A DNA stretch of 59,612 nucleotides from Candidatus Poribacteria bacterium (GCA_007571305.1 RKRR01000020.1:1-59612), one strand, 5' to 3'; numbered from the stretch's first letter, positions 24,537 to 33,472 are shown. Numbers and translations: made by a program. The notes: generated from the sequence alone by a model not told the origin.

Positions 24537-25226
24537 TCAACCCTCATCTCCCTTTTTATTCTCGAACACCAACATAAATCTGTGTTCATCTATCTGCTTT
24601 ACCTCTTCTAAAGGGAGATGTTTCTCAATAATGTGCTTGGCAAATGCGATTGTCCAAAAGTAGCATGGAGACGCGTACACACCTTTGTCAGGAATTGCCC
24701 TGCTTCCTTCTATCAAGCCGGTCCGCACATCATATCGCTCTGAAAAGGTTTCCTCTCCCGCTCTTTTCACCAATCCATCGTGCATAATTACAACAAAAAT
24801 ACCGCTATTCGATAGAATTTGTTTAAGTTGAACTGTTAAATTCTCCAGTGCCTGATACGATAGGTACACATTATTTTGAGGGAGCAGCGCAAGATCGAAA
24901 GAATTTGCTTTGTAAGGTAGAGCAGACATATCCCCGATATTAAATTGACATCGACTTTTTCTTTCTGCCGCCACCTTTTTGGCATGAAGGAGTGGAATCT
25001 CTGCGAAGTCAATACCTGTTGCTATCGCGCCCATCTCTTCCATAGCAAAGGTAAAACGTCCTGCATTACAACCTAAGTCTAAAGCGCGCATGCCGGGTCT
25101 TATGAGTTTAGGCAAGTGGTTTTCATATCTCTCAACGGCAAATTGTGATCTTGGGTTATCAGGATCAGTCGTCGGGTGAACACCGGCCGCGTTGTAATGT
25201 TTCCGAGTCGCATCAAATATGTTCAT
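24537..25226 (-). CDS. Class I SAM-dependent methyltransferase
   Basis: A 229-residue methyltransferase with motif I ALDLGCNAGRFTFAM, then ATGIDFAE and FNIGDMSALPYKANSFDLAL. It is of the ubiE/bioC-like small-molecule class. ATG 25226 follows AAGAAAGAGAG; a TTG at 25244 would add six residues. Convergent with the methyltransferase at 23731 but not obviously a duplicate of it. Substrate unknown. Confidence 0.85.
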   Translation of the reverse strand: MNIFDATRKHYNAAGVHPTTDPDNPRSQFAVERYENHLPKLIRPGMRALDLGCNAGRFTFAMEEMGAIATGIDFAEIPLLHAKKVAAERKSRCQFNIGDMSALPYKANSFDLALLPQNNVYLSYQALENLTVQLKQILSNSGIFVVIMHDGLVKRAGEETFSERYDVRTGLIEGSRAIPDKGVYASPCYFWTIAFAKHIIEKHLPLEEVKQIDEHRFMLVFENKKGDEG

Positions 25227-25289
25227 ATCGCTCTCTTTCTTCAAATATGGCTTGCCCTGTACGGTATTATCTTGTAAATTAACAGGATG

Positions 25290-25338
25290 GAATGCGTCAA
25301 CATTTTGCCATAATTCATCAGGTTAGACAAGGGAAAAT
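25290..25338 (+). promoter_or_regulatory. Upstream element shared with the methyltransferase gene, copy 2
   Basis: ATGCGTCAACATTTTGCCAT, AATTCATCAGG and TTAGACAAGGGAAAA match the copy at 23665-23715 with a few substitutions. It ends about 18 bp before the TTG start of the sialidase-like gene. Confidence 0.5.
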
Positions 25339-25355
25339 TTACTGTAGAAGGAGTC

Positions 25356-26426
25356 TTGCAAGTGCTATCAACCGAAAACATGGGAGGCGTTGTCGTTACG
25401 CCAAGCCAATTAAGCGAGATGCAAGCGGGTGACTACATCCTACACGCCCGCGATGGTGTACTCAGCGAGGTAGTGGTAGAGAAAATCCGTATGCCTTTGG
25501 ACCCACAGGCGCATTACCAAGGATTGAACTTTGTTCTAGCTCCCGATTGTACCATCTATGCGGTGCAACAGACCATCATCTCCAGGTCGACGGATGGCGG
25601 CAAGTTTTGGGAACATCTCAATAGAGATCCGTCTGCCTTCGGTTTCAACGGATGGTTGTTGCAAGCCAATCGTCACGGGCAATTAATCAATGTGAATCAA
25701 CAAGGTGAAGAATCGCCAATCACTGTTTGGCTGTCGGATGATGAAGGCCAAACGTGGAAGCAAACGAGTGAAATAGATGTCACGCCATTTAAGAAAACTG
25801 TCGCTGGTTCAAGTTTGACCAGACTGAGTGATGGCACGCTTCTCCTACCTATTAAAAGACGGGACGATCCATTCTATGAAGGGACGAACCCAACTTACGT
25901 CTTCGTTTCGGACGATGATGGACACACCTTCTCGAACCGATTTTTCTTGTCAGATTACGGTAACGAAGTCAACATTGCAGAACTATTCCCCGGGAGATTA
26001 TTAGCAGTCATTCGGTACCAGCCGGGGCCGTCGGATCAACCCCACACGGACAAGACTGTTTTCCTTGCCGATTCGGTGGACAATGGTGCTACATGGACAA
26101 ACCTCCGTCAACTGACCCATGTGCATGGACAATGCCACGGTGCGGCGGTCGGGTTGTCTAACAACCGCGTTGTTGCGGCGTACGATCACCGTTATCCCCG
26201 TGAACTCGGTAGTGGCAGGGCAATGATAAGCGACGATAATGGCGAAAATTGGTCCGATGAGGTCTATTATCTCTGCCACGGACACGTCGCTGGTTTCCCA
26301 CGACACATGAGTTTAGACGGAGAAGAGATACTCACCTTCATCGGCTCCTGCTACGGTGATGTGAGCAAATGGGAAAACGCCACAGGAAATTCGCACTTCT
26401 GCGTCATCCGGTGGCGACCGGTTTAG
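25356..26426 (+). CDS. Sialidase-like (BNR/Asp-box) beta-propeller protein
   Basis: A 356-residue protein with repeated Asp-boxes: SRSTDGGKFWEH, LSDDEGQTWKQT, VSDDDGHTFSN, ADSVDNGATWTN and ISDDNGENWSDE. This is the pattern of six-bladed exo-sialidase/neuraminidase propellers. No signal peptide is apparent. Start TTG 25356 has GAAGGAG 25347-25353; ATG 25380 is possible. It lies 10 bp before a galactonate dehydratase-like gene, so the pair probably forms an operon for release and breakdown of an acidic sugar. The exact glycosidic target is not known, and such proteins are sometimes catalytically inert. Confidence 0.8.
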   Translation: MQVLSTENMGGVVVTPSQLSEMQAGDYILHARDGVLSEVVVEKIRMPLDPQAHYQGLNFVLAPDCTIYAVQQTIISRSTDGGKFWEHLNRDPSAFGFNGWLLQANRHGQLINVNQQGEESPITVWLSDDEGQTWKQTSEIDVTPFKKTVAGSSLTRLSDGTLLLPIKRRDDPFYEGTNPTYVFVSDDDGHTFSNRFFLSDYGNEVNIAELFPGRLLAVIRYQPGPSDQPHTDKTVFLADSVDNGATWTNLRQLTHVHGQCHGAAVGLSNNRVVAAYDHRYPRELGSGRAMISDDNGENWSDEVYYLCHGHVAGFPRHMSLDGEEILTFIGSCYGDVSKWENATGNSHFCVIRWRPV

Positions 26427-26436
26427 GACGAGGATT

Positions 26437-27561
26437 ATGAAGATTACTGGATTTGAAACGATACCGATTCAGGGTCGCGCAATGGTGCTAAAAATGTTCA
26501 CCGACGCAGGGATCATCGGCTACGGTGAACCCATGAACTACGAGCATTGGCGCGTTGTCGCGCAAGCCGTGGACGACATGGCAGAATACCTTATCGGCAA
26601 AGATCCGCTACAGATTGAGGACCATTGGCAAGCGATGTATCGGTCGAGTTATAGCCGAAGTATGCCGGTGTTAGTCGGGGCACTCAGCGGTATTGAGATG
26701 GCGATGTGGGATGTATTCGGTAAAGTCGTCGGGATGCCAGTATGGAGGCTGCTGGGAGGTTCAGTCCGTGAGCGGATCCGCGTCTATACCGGTATCAGTG
26801 GCACAACACCTGAAGAGTGTGCAGAGAGTGCCAAGAAAGCCGTTATGTCAGGATTCTGTGCCGTGAAGATGGGTGCCTCGCCACAGCCTGTTCGGTTCGT
26901 GGACACACCCAAGACGATTGATGCAATGGTGGCGCGGGTAGCGGCAGTGCGAGAAGCAGTGGGCGATGAGGTTGACATCGCTGTTGACTTGCATCGGCGT
27001 TTAAGCCCGACAATGGGAGTGATTTTGGTGAAGGAATTAGAACCCTTCCGGTTGTTGTTCGCTGAGGAGCCGTGCCATCCAGAAAACAATGAACCCCTGT
27101 TGACGCTGTCTCAATCAACGACCGTGCCGATCGCGACCGGTGAGCGACATTTGACACGATGGGGATTTCGAGAGATAGTTGAGCGAGAGATGTGCGCAAT
27201 TTTACAGCCGGATATTCGGCACTGCGGCGGGATACTGGAAGTGAAAAAAATTTCAGCAATGGCGGAGATTCACAATATGGCGATCGCCCCACACAACGCA
27301 GCTGGTCCTATCGGAGTTGCAGCATCCATACATGTCATGGCGACTGTGCCGAATTTACTGATATGTGAGGGTGGACACCGACGTGGCGAAGGACTGTTTT
27401 CGACCCCTTTGGTATTCAAAGACGGATTCATTGAATTACCGACAGCCCCCGGGCTCGGTGTGGATATGGACGATGCCGCTATTGAAGCGATTCGAGATGA
27501 GACGTTTCGGTTACGTGGTATGTTCCGGCACTCAGACGACAAGGCTTTCGCGGATTATTAG
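26437..27561 (+). CDS. Enolase-superfamily sugar-acid dehydratase (galactonate dehydratase-like)
   Basis: A 374-residue enolase-superfamily enzyme. ALSGIEMAMWDVFGKVVGMP opens the barrel; CAVKMGAS carries the KxG strand; IAVDLHRRLSP has Asp and a following His as in galactonate-type dehydratases; FAEEPC and ATGERHL give the Glu ligands; IAPHNAAGPIGVAASIHV carries the late His. GAGG lies just before ATG 26437, 10 bp after the sialidase-like gene. Probably dehydrates a sugar acid; resembles the 20245 enzyme. Confidence 0.9.
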   Translation: MKITGFETIPIQGRAMVLKMFTDAGIIGYGEPMNYEHWRVVAQAVDDMAEYLIGKDPLQIEDHWQAMYRSSYSRSMPVLVGALSGIEMAMWDVFGKVVGMPVWRLLGGSVRERIRVYTGISGTTPEECAESAKKAVMSGFCAVKMGASPQPVRFVDTPKTIDAMVARVAAVREAVGDEVDIAVDLHRRLSPTMGVILVKELEPFRLLFAEEPCHPENNEPLLTLSQSTTVPIATGERHLTRWGFREIVEREMCAILQPDIRHCGGILEVKKISAMAEIHNMAIAPHNAAGPIGVAASIHVMATVPNLLICEGGHRRGEGLFSTPLVFKDGFIELPTAPGLGVDMDDAAIEAIRDETFRLRGMFRHSDDKAFADY

Positions 27562-27570
27562 TTAGCTATC

Positions 27571-27735
27571 TAATCCAAGCTGCTACGGACAAGTTTTTAG
27601 GAAACCTATAGATGCCGTTTTTCAGCGAAAAGCCTTCAATATTTAGATGTTTTTGTAGCATAGGTGACCGTTGGTTTCCTATGGGCATTTATACACAACC
27701 TAATAGGTTATGCTACAAGGTAGCAACTTAGGTTA
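27571..27735. repeat. Dispersed repeat family B, copy 1
   Basis: A 165-bp element with inverted ends TAATCCAAGCTGCTAC and GTAGCAACTTAGGTTA. It contains GTAGCATAGGTGACC-GTT-GGTTTCC and AACCTAATAGGTT hairpin modules. The right end supplies the TAA stop of the zinc-ribbon gene at 27733. Confidence 0.8.
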
Positions 27736-28023
27736 TAACATATTATCTCGATCAGTGGGACGTGTGGAGAGATTCGTTTTTGGTGGTATATCCCACGAGA
27801 TATATCCACAACGCGGGCAACGCATCTCAAGTTCAACGAGGTTTCTGACAGTCCCTGTCCTTTCGGGTTTGCGCCGAGTTTGACATTGTGGACACCGAAC
27901 AGCACGAAATTCATCCACATCACTTTTGCCGAAATAGGCACCTATTTTAAAGAGGACAAGCAGTAGACAGAGAATAAAAACACATACAAAACTAAAGATG
28001 AGAAAAGGCAAGAGTGTTGGCAT
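27733..28023 (-). CDS. Small membrane-anchored zinc-ribbon protein
   Basis: A 96-residue protein with one N-terminal transmembrane helix (LIFSFVCVFILCLLLVLF) and a cytoplasmic zinc ribbon formed by CPQC and CPRC about 30 residues apart. GAGGAAA lies 7 bp before ATG 28023. The stop codon is part of the repeat B end, so the gene may once have been longer. Role unknown; it is followed upstream by a DUF309 gene on the same strand. Confidence 0.7.
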   Translation of the reverse strand: MPTLLPFLIFSFVCVFILCLLLVLFKIGAYFGKSDVDEFRAVRCPQCQTRRKPERTGTVRNLVELEMRCPRCGYISWDIPPKTNLSTRPTDRDNML

Positions 28024-28045
28024 GTTGCTTTCCTCAAAGTATGCG

Positions 28046-28615
28046 TTAATCTTGTAACAGTATTAGCGGTTTCACCGTGTGCTGACGAAAGGTTGCTTCT
28101 GTAACGGTATCCTCAAAGAACGGATCAAAAAATGCGTCGGCGGTGTCCAAAAACGTTGGTAGATTGAGTCCCATATAATTCCCTGAGGCATTGTCACATT
28201 CAACCACAACCTGTTGCAATTTATCTCGTCCCGCGGTAGAAAGCGTGCGTAAGGGACGTAGCATCCGGGAATGATACTTGATGAAGGCTGCTGACACCTG
28301 AATTAACCCCTGAAGAAACAAGCGATATGTGTCTTCCGCTTGGTGCCACAATCCTTCCCATGCCTCATGCGCCTCCCACCAATAGGCAAAGTTGTAAAGA
28401 TCTACGCCGTACAGGTAATCTTCGTTCTGTCTCCACATCTCTGGCGACAAGGGTTCAGCATTGTGTTCCTCTTCCACCCCGTAACTATGCCCACGAGGAT
28501 CCCGTATCGGATGCGGTGTGATGCCCGGTATATGGCGATACGGTGGAAACGACTTTTGCGGACAATACCGATGCCAATTGACATCAAAAGGTTTGGGTTC
28601 TTTAAACGTGTCCAT
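28046..28615 (-). CDS. DUF309 family protein
   Basis: A 189-residue protein containing the DUF309 signature YNFAYWWEAHEAWEGLWHQA near the centre and LQGLIQVSAAFIKYH after it. The family is alpha-helical with no settled function. The N-terminal 60 residues are Pro-rich and not part of the domain. It lies 14 bp after ugd on the same strand; no ribosome site is clear. Confidence 0.85.
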   Translation of the reverse strand: MDTFKEPKPFDVNWHRYCPQKSFPPYRHIPGITPHPIRDPRGHSYGVEEEHNAEPLSPEMWRQNEDYLYGVDLYNFAYWWEAHEAWEGLWHQAEDTYRLFLQGLIQVSAAFIKYHSRMLRPLRTLSTAGRDKLQQVVVECDNASGNYMGLNLPTFLDTADAFFDPFFEDTVTEATFRQHTVKPLILLQD

Positions 28616-28629
28616 TCATCAACAGCATG

Positions 28630-30009
28630 TTATGGTCTGCCGACCCCGATGTAATGAAAGCCAGCCGCTCTCGCTTCTTCGGGGGAAAAAACGTTGCGCC
28701 CATCAATGAGAATGGGAGTTTTCATCTGTTTGGCGAGCCTACGGAGTTCAAGTTTATGGTAGAGTTCCCATTCAGTAACGAGGACGAGGGCATCGGCATC
28801 ATAAGAGAGCTCGTAGACATCTTCTGTAAAAAACAATTTATCATTGTCAGTTTCCGCGTTCTCGTTTAAAGCAAGACGCGCATTTGCAATAGCGATCGGA
28901 TCGTGTGCTTGAACCGTCGCCCCTGCTGCAATCAGTTCGCGGACAATGTCAAGTGCGGGAGCTTCTCGAATGTCATCGGTGTTTGGTTTGAAGGCGAGTC
29001 CAAGGATACCGATGGTTTTACCCTTGAGCGTGCCCAATGTGCTATGCAATTTTTCAACGACACGTTTCCGCTGGCGGAAATTGACGGTGCGCGCGGCTTC
29101 CGTAATCGGCATCTCATATCCAGATTGCGCTGCGACCCTTAACAAAGCAGCAGTATCTTTCGGATAACAACTACCCCCCCAGCCGAGACCTGCTTGGAGG
29201 AACCGATTCCCAATACGTGCGTCAAGTCCGATACCGCGTGCTACTTCTGTTACATCTGCCTCAGCCTTCTCACAAAGCCCTGCAATTTCATTGATAAAAC
29301 TAATTTTAAGGGCGAGGAAGGTGTTCGCCGCGTATTTAATCATCTCAGCACTGTTCGGATCCGTTGTCATCATTGGGGGTAGATGGTAAGAAGCTGGTCG
29401 TGGAAATTCGCTCGGCGGATCAAACGTCTGTTCAAGGATCGGTTTATAGAGGCGGCGCAAAGTATCAATCGCTTTATCGCTGTTCGCACCGACGACGATC
29501 CGATCTGGATAGAACGCACCTTGCAACGCCAACCCTTCTTGCAAAAACTCTGGGTTTGAAGCGATGGAAATGTTTCCTTGAATTCCGCGTTCTGAGAATA
29601 CCTCCTCTACAACTTCAACGACACGTTGATTCGTGCCTATCGGGACTGTGGATTTGACAACAAGTGTATAGTGCCTATCGGGCAAGCAGACTTGGGCGAC
29701 CTCCTTCGCGGCTTGTACCACATGTTGTGTATCCGCTTCACCGTTCTTCTTCGGTGGGGTCCCCACAGCAATCAGAATCAGTTCTGCCTCCGGCACAACT
29801 TCAGTCACACTCGGTGTGAAACGGATCGCGTGCTGCACCTCTTCAAGAAGACTTTGGATGCCGGGTTCATGGATCGGGCTTCTTCCCTCGTGCAAAAGGT
29901 TGAGTTTCCTCTCGTCTTTGTCTACCGCGGCGACATCATGATTCAAATAGGCAAACACCACAGCCGTGGTTAAACCGACGTATCCTGTTCCTATAATTGC
30001 AATTTTCAT
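28630..30009 (-). CDS. ugd: UDP-glucose 6-dehydrogenase
   Basis: A 459-residue enzyme that oxidises UDP-glucose to UDP-glucuronate with NAD in the cytoplasm, feeding acidic surface polysaccharide synthesis. The NAD-binding motif is IAIIGTGYVGLTTA at the N-terminus. The catalytic Cys lies in GWGGSCYPKDTAAL. GILGLAFKPNTDDIREAPAL is the C-terminal UDP-binding domain signature. ATG 30009 is preceded by GGAG; the longer frame to 30090 has no ribosome site and begins with non-conserved sequence. A related UDP-sugar dehydrogenase (UDP-N-acetylmannosamine type) is less likely. Confidence 0.92.
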   Translation of the reverse strand: MKIAIIGTGYVGLTTAVVFAYLNHDVAAVDKDERKLNLLHEGRSPIHEPGIQSLLEEVQHAIRFTPSVTEVVPEAELILIAVGTPPKKNGEADTQHVVQAAKEVAQVCLPDRHYTLVVKSTVPIGTNQRVVEVVEEVFSERGIQGNISIASNPEFLQEGLALQGAFYPDRIVVGANSDKAIDTLRRLYKPILEQTFDPPSEFPRPASYHLPPMMTTDPNSAEMIKYAANTFLALKISFINEIAGLCEKAEADVTEVARGIGLDARIGNRFLQAGLGWGGSCYPKDTAALLRVAAQSGYEMPITEAARTVNFRQRKRVVEKLHSTLGTLKGKTIGILGLAFKPNTDDIREAPALDIVRELIAAGATVQAHDPIAIANARLALNENAETDNDKLFFTEDVYELSYDADALVLVTEWELYHKLELRRLAKQMKTPILIDGRNVFSPEEARAAGFHYIGVGRP

Positions 30010-30121
30010 GTTTCTCCTATCCGACAAAATGTCTCCACCTTTTCTATCAAAAGATGTATAGTGTATAGAATTCAGGCACTTGACGAGCATCTGATTATGT
30101 TATAATGTGTGGAGGTATCAT

Positions 30122-30200
30122 GACGCAAGTTGTCAGTTATGTAGCATAACCTGTTAGGTTGTACATCTTAAACACGCAGGAGACCAACAGTTGCGCGCAT
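30122..30200. repeat. Degenerate copy of repeat family B
   Basis: GCAAGTTGTCAGTTATGTAG followed by CATAACCTGTTAGGTTGTAC and, after a gap, CAGGAGACCAACAG resemble the left half of family B (39892). The right inverted end is missing, so this looks like a decayed copy between ugd and the MoxR gene. Confidence 0.6.
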
Positions 30201-30221
30201 AACGCTGTCTAAAACCCCTCT

Positions 30222-31241
30222 TCATTGTACCGCTGGTGGCTCGACGCTTTCCAGCAATCTATTGATGATATCCAAGCTCGTGATCCCATCTGCCTCTGCA
30301 TTGAAATTCGTCAAAATTCGGTGACGTAGCACAGGGACAGCGACTGCCTTGATATCCTCATAAGCGACATGATAACGGCCATTAAGAATGGCGCGTGCCT
30401 TCGCTCCCAGCACAAGATACTGCGATGCTCGCGGTCCTGCACCCCACTGCACCCAATCCTGAATGAAATCAAGAGCATCTGAATCAGGTCGTGTTTGCCG
30501 GTTCAATTCTACTGCGTAATCCACGATCGCCTCGGCAATCGGCACTTTCCGGACGACCTTTTGTATTCGCAAGACCTCTTCTCCTGTAATTACAGCCTCT
30601 ATCTCCGGTTCATACGCGGCAGTTGTTGTCATCACGATCTCTTTTTCGGCTGCTTTATCGGGATAATCAAGTGTGATATGGAACATGAATCGGTCGAGTT
30701 GGGCTTCGGGGAGCGGGTAGGTGCCTTCCTGCTCGATAGGGTTCTGTGTCGCTAAAACAAAAAATGGGAGTTCCAATGGGTAAGTTCTGCCGCCTGCGGT
30801 GACCTGGTACTCCTGCATCGCCTGTAAGAGTGCGGCTTGTGTTTTAGGGGGTGTTCGGTTAATCTCATCAGCAAGAACGACATTGGCAAAGACGGGGCCG
30901 TTAATAAACCGGAAGGCCCGTTTCCCTGCCTCACCTTCCTCAATAATATCGGTGCCGATGATGTCCGATGGCATCAGATCCGGCGTAAATTGGATTCGAT
31001 TGAAAGGGAGTTCCAGAATCTGAGCGAATGTGCTGATGAGCAGGGTCTTCGCTAACCCCGGCACGCCCACCAGTAAACAGTGTCCTTGTGAGAAGAGTGC
31101 GATAAGAAGCTGCTCAATTACTTCGTCCTGTCCAATGATTCGCTTTCTGAGTTGGTTTAAAATATTTTCCTTCGCCGTTTTCAAGGCTTCGGCGGCTTCT
31201 ATATCCGTTCCGTTCTGTGTCGATGAGATGTCATTTTTCAT
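30222..31241 (-). CDS. MoxR-family AAA+ ATPase
   Basis: A 339-residue AAA+ ATPase. Walker A is GVPGLAKT (59-66), Walker B VVLADEINR near 120, followed by PPKTQAALLQAMQE, and LATQNPIEQEGTYPLPEAQL is the MoxR signature. These chaperone-like ATPases usually work with a DUF58 (VWA-like) protein; the DUF58 gene here is about 17 kb away at 47838. Substrate not known. Confidence 0.92.
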   Translation of the reverse strand: MKNDISSTQNGTDIEAAEALKTAKENILNQLRKRIIGQDEVIEQLLIALFSQGHCLLVGVPGLAKTLLISTFAQILELPFNRIQFTPDLMPSDIIGTDIIEEGEAGKRAFRFINGPVFANVVLADEINRTPPKTQAALLQAMQEYQVTAGGRTYPLELPFFVLATQNPIEQEGTYPLPEAQLDRFMFHITLDYPDKAAEKEIVMTTTAAYEPEIEAVITGEEVLRIQKVVRKVPIAEAIVDYAVELNRQTRPDSDALDFIQDWVQWGAGPRASQYLVLGAKARAILNGRYHVAYEDIKAVAVPVLRHRILTNFNAEADGITSLDIINRLLESVEPPAVQ

Positions 31242-31338
31242 GAGAAATAGCCATCAACCGTCAGCACTCATCAAGAGAGGGTAACTTCACCAGAAAACCT
31301 CTTTGCTGATAATTTCCGACAGTCGGAAGTCGTTCCTT

Positions 31339-32397
31339 TCAATCGCTTGAGGCCTTCCACATTTGGAGCCCATCAAAATCAAAGTTAACATCAATGACCC
31401 GCGCGCCTGCTTCTTCCAGTTTTTGACGGACACGATGTTCACGTGTAGGTTCGCAGTAAAACAGTAGGCATCCACCACCGCCAGCACCACAAGCTTTCCC
31501 GCCGATCGCACCGTGCGTCATTGCAATTTTAAAGAGGGATTCTATCTGTTCATTTGTGACAGAAGGGTGTAACTTCTTCTGATTCTGCCAATTTTGGGTG
31601 AGGAGTTCGCCGAATTCGGTCAACCGCCCGCGCATCAGTGCTGTTTTTGTGGCTTCAGCAGTAGATTTGAGGGCTTCCAATGCATCGCGGACACTCGGTT
31701 GCCCGCTTTTATAAGCACCGGTTACGTTCTGATGTATATTACCAGAGAGACGAGATTTTCCGGTATAACAGAGGACAAGATTCTTTTCAAGTTCATAACG
31801 GATGTGTGATGGAAATTTCAGTGGTGAGGTCTTCACCTCTTCGCCCTGAAACTCCATAAAATGAATTCCGCCGATTGCACTCGCGTAGTGATCTTGTTTC
31901 CCACCAAGGATACCGAGTTCATGACGTTCAATATTGCTTGCGAGATCCGCATACTCATAAGGCAGGTAGGTCGCCTCCTTAAGTGCCCCAAGTACACCAA
32001 CGAGGGCAACTCCCATTGCGGCGGAAGTGCCTAATCCACTTCCCGGCGGCGCGGTGGACTGCGTAATCAGGTCGAAACCGCCAATCTGTATGGACATTCG
32101 TCGCACAGCTGCCTTGACTAAATCAATGTTCCCATCATATTCAAGTTGACGTATATCGTCGGCTTCAATGAATGTGTCAAAATCCGCAGAATAGATACGG
32201 ATGCTTTTATCCAGAACGCGCTGGAGTTCAACAGAATCGTCGTCTGCGACTTGGCGTTCACAGCGAAGGGTCGCATAGGCGTATCGATTAATTGCCCCAT
32301 TGACGACAAGCCCTTTTGAATGTTCAGTAAAGAGGGCTACATCGCTCCATCCGCCAGCAAAGTCGATACGGACCGGGGCTCTCGTTCGGATTAACAT
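31339..32397 (-). CDS. GHMP-family sugar kinase (heptose/fucose kinase-like)
   Basis: A 352-residue GHMP kinase. The N-terminal substrate segment is RAPVRIDFAGGWSDV. ATP motif 2 is PPGSGLGTSAAMGVAL and motif 3 is GKACGAGGGGCLLFY. It resembles HddA-type heptose 7-phosphate kinases and fucose kinases, so it probably phosphorylates a sugar for nucleotide-sugar or LPS-like synthesis. AGGAG lies 7 bp before ATG 32397; an upstream open frame to 32496 has no ribosome site. Lies on the same strand as MoxR and ugd. Confidence 0.88.
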   Translation of the reverse strand: MLIRTRAPVRIDFAGGWSDVALFTEHSKGLVVNGAINRYAYATLRCERQVADDDSVELQRVLDKSIRIYSADFDTFIEADDIRQLEYDGNIDLVKAAVRRMSIQIGGFDLITQSTAPPGSGLGTSAAMGVALVGVLGALKEATYLPYEYADLASNIERHELGILGGKQDHYASAIGGIHFMEFQGEEVKTSPLKFPSHIRYELEKNLVLCYTGKSRLSGNIHQNVTGAYKSGQPSVRDALEALKSTAEATKTALMRGRLTEFGELLTQNWQNQKKLHPSVTNEQIESLFKIAMTHGAIGGKACGAGGGGCLLFYCEPTREHRVRQKLEEAGARVIDVNFDFDGLQMWKASSD

Positions 32398-32457
32398 GAT
32401 GAGTCTCCTGACATCAAATTTTAACCAACGCGATCGGAAGGCATGCCCATAATATAG

Positions 32458-32640
32458 ATGATGCAGATAAAAGAGTGGAAAGGTCCTGGCAAACACTACA
32501 GGGAAAAAATTGCGTCAATGACTGCAGGCGATCGCGCGGCATTGGAATATGTTATGAAGGTGGTTTCCGTTATGGAAAAATCCACAGAGACTTTTGTTAG
32601 AAAGCATAACATGGAAAAGCCGCGGCCGTCCCTCAATTAA
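32458..32640 (+). CDS. Small hypothetical protein
   Basis: A 60-codon frame between two - strand genes, coding MTAGDRAALEYVMKVVSVME and later FVRKHN. Amphipathic, helix-rich composition looks plausible for a real protein, but the ribosome site (GGAAGG, 17-18 bp away) is weak. Its last codons form one arm of an inverted repeat (32612-32677). No family recognised. Confidence 0.3.
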   Translation: MMQIKEWKGPGKHYREKIASMTAGDRAALEYVMKVVSVMEKSTETFVRKHNMEKPRPSLN

Positions 32641-32677
32641 GCAATTAAGAACAAGGCACAGCCCGGCGGCTTTTCCA
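32612..32677. terminator. 12-bp inverted repeat between convergent genes
   Basis: TGGAAAAGCCGC (32612-32623) pairs exactly with GCGGCTTTTCCA (32666-32677) across about 42 bases. Position downstream of the HU gene (-) and the small ORF (+) fits a bidirectional terminator, the right arm giving a short T-run. Confidence 0.45.
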
Positions 32678-32703
32678 GAAACTAAGCGAGAGAATCGACG
32701 GTT

Positions 32704-32985
32704 TTAGGCAGTAGCGTCGCGAAGTCTCTTACCAGCTTTAAAGACGGGGACTGTCTTTGCTGGAATATCAAGCGGTTCGCCAGTCTGCGGGTTGCGCCCC
32801 TTACGAGCTGGACGATGTCTGGCTTCAAACGTTCCAAAACCGATCAATCCAACGGAGTCGCCATTACTCAAAGCTTCGATAATAGTTTCACCCATGGCAT
32901 CAACAGCTGCGGTCGCCTCTGGCTTGTCAAGGCCTGTTTTTTTAACGACACTGTTGATGACATCACTTCTCATTAATTTTGCCAT
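32704..32985 (-). CDS. HU-family nucleoid DNA-binding protein
   Basis: A 93-residue HU/IHF-type protein. The N-terminal helices (MAKLMRSDVINSVVKKTGL) lead to the signature FGTFEARHRPARKGRNPQTG and the C-terminal VPVFKAGKRLRDA. Length is standard. It binds and bends DNA as a dimer and contributes to nucleoid structure. AGAGGAA lies 8 bp before ATG 32985, and a consensus promoter lies about 120 bp upstream, in line with strong expression. Confidence 0.95.
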   Translation of the reverse strand: MAKLMRSDVINSVVKKTGLDKPEATAAVDAMGETIIEALSNGDSVGLIGFGTFEARHRPARKGRNPQTGEPLDIPAKTVPVFKAGKRLRDATA

Positions 32986-33108
32986 GTCAAATATTCCTCT
33001 AATTTTTAGTCCGATTCAGAGAATACTGCGTTTTCGGAACAGTTCCGAAAACGAGATTCTCACGCATCGAACTCAAAATGGATTTAACAAAAAACGAACA
33101 GTAATTAT

Positions 33109-33137
33109 ATTATACTATACAGATATAGATATGTCAA
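33109..33137 (-). promoter_or_regulatory. Consensus sigma70 promoter of the HU gene
   Basis: On the minus strand, TTGACA (33137-33132) and TATAAT (33114-33109) are perfect boxes with 17-bp spacing, reading toward HU. The leader would be about 115 nt. Confidence 0.7.
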
Positions 33138-33157
33138 GGTCAAAAGCCAAGTTTTCC

Positions 33158-33207
33158 TTGACACAATAGAGGAGCCGCTCTATATCCCTCAGCCTAAAGG
33201 CTGGGGG
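33158..33207 (+). promoter_or_regulatory. Divergent promoter-like element followed by a hairpin
   Basis: TTGACA 33158-33163 and TATATC 33181-33186 with 17-bp spacing face right. Immediately after comes CCCTCAGCC-TAAA-GGCTGGGGG (33186-33207), a 9-bp stem. It may start the asd transcript or a small RNA; hairpins of this sequence type also occur at ends of IS200/IS605 elements, so a transposon remnant is possible. The 315-bp stretch 33158-33472 shows no gene. Confidence 0.4.
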
Positions 33208-33388
33208 CTTGGAGGGAAGATCGATAAGAGTAGGTTAGTGCCAAGAAAATTAAACTGAATTCCAGGGATAAGCCTATGTTCAATCCTAAACCTCTTAATT
33301 TTAATACCACAGACTTCAGTATTTGTCAAGTTTTTTCTCTTTTTCGGCAACACATTCTGCTGTAACACGACCTTCTTTACCGAAATAT

Positions 33389-33417
33389 TTGCTTAAAGGG
33401 CGTGTTTGTGGTAAAAT
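33389..33417 (+). promoter_or_regulatory. Promoter upstream of asd
   Basis: TTGCTT 33389-33394 and TAAAAT 33412-33417 with 17-bp spacing, about 55 bp before the asd start codon. Confidence 0.5.
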
Positions 33418-33472
33418 TATACGAACCTTACTAAATCCTGCTCGAACAACAGAATAGAGGAAAACATCAGAA

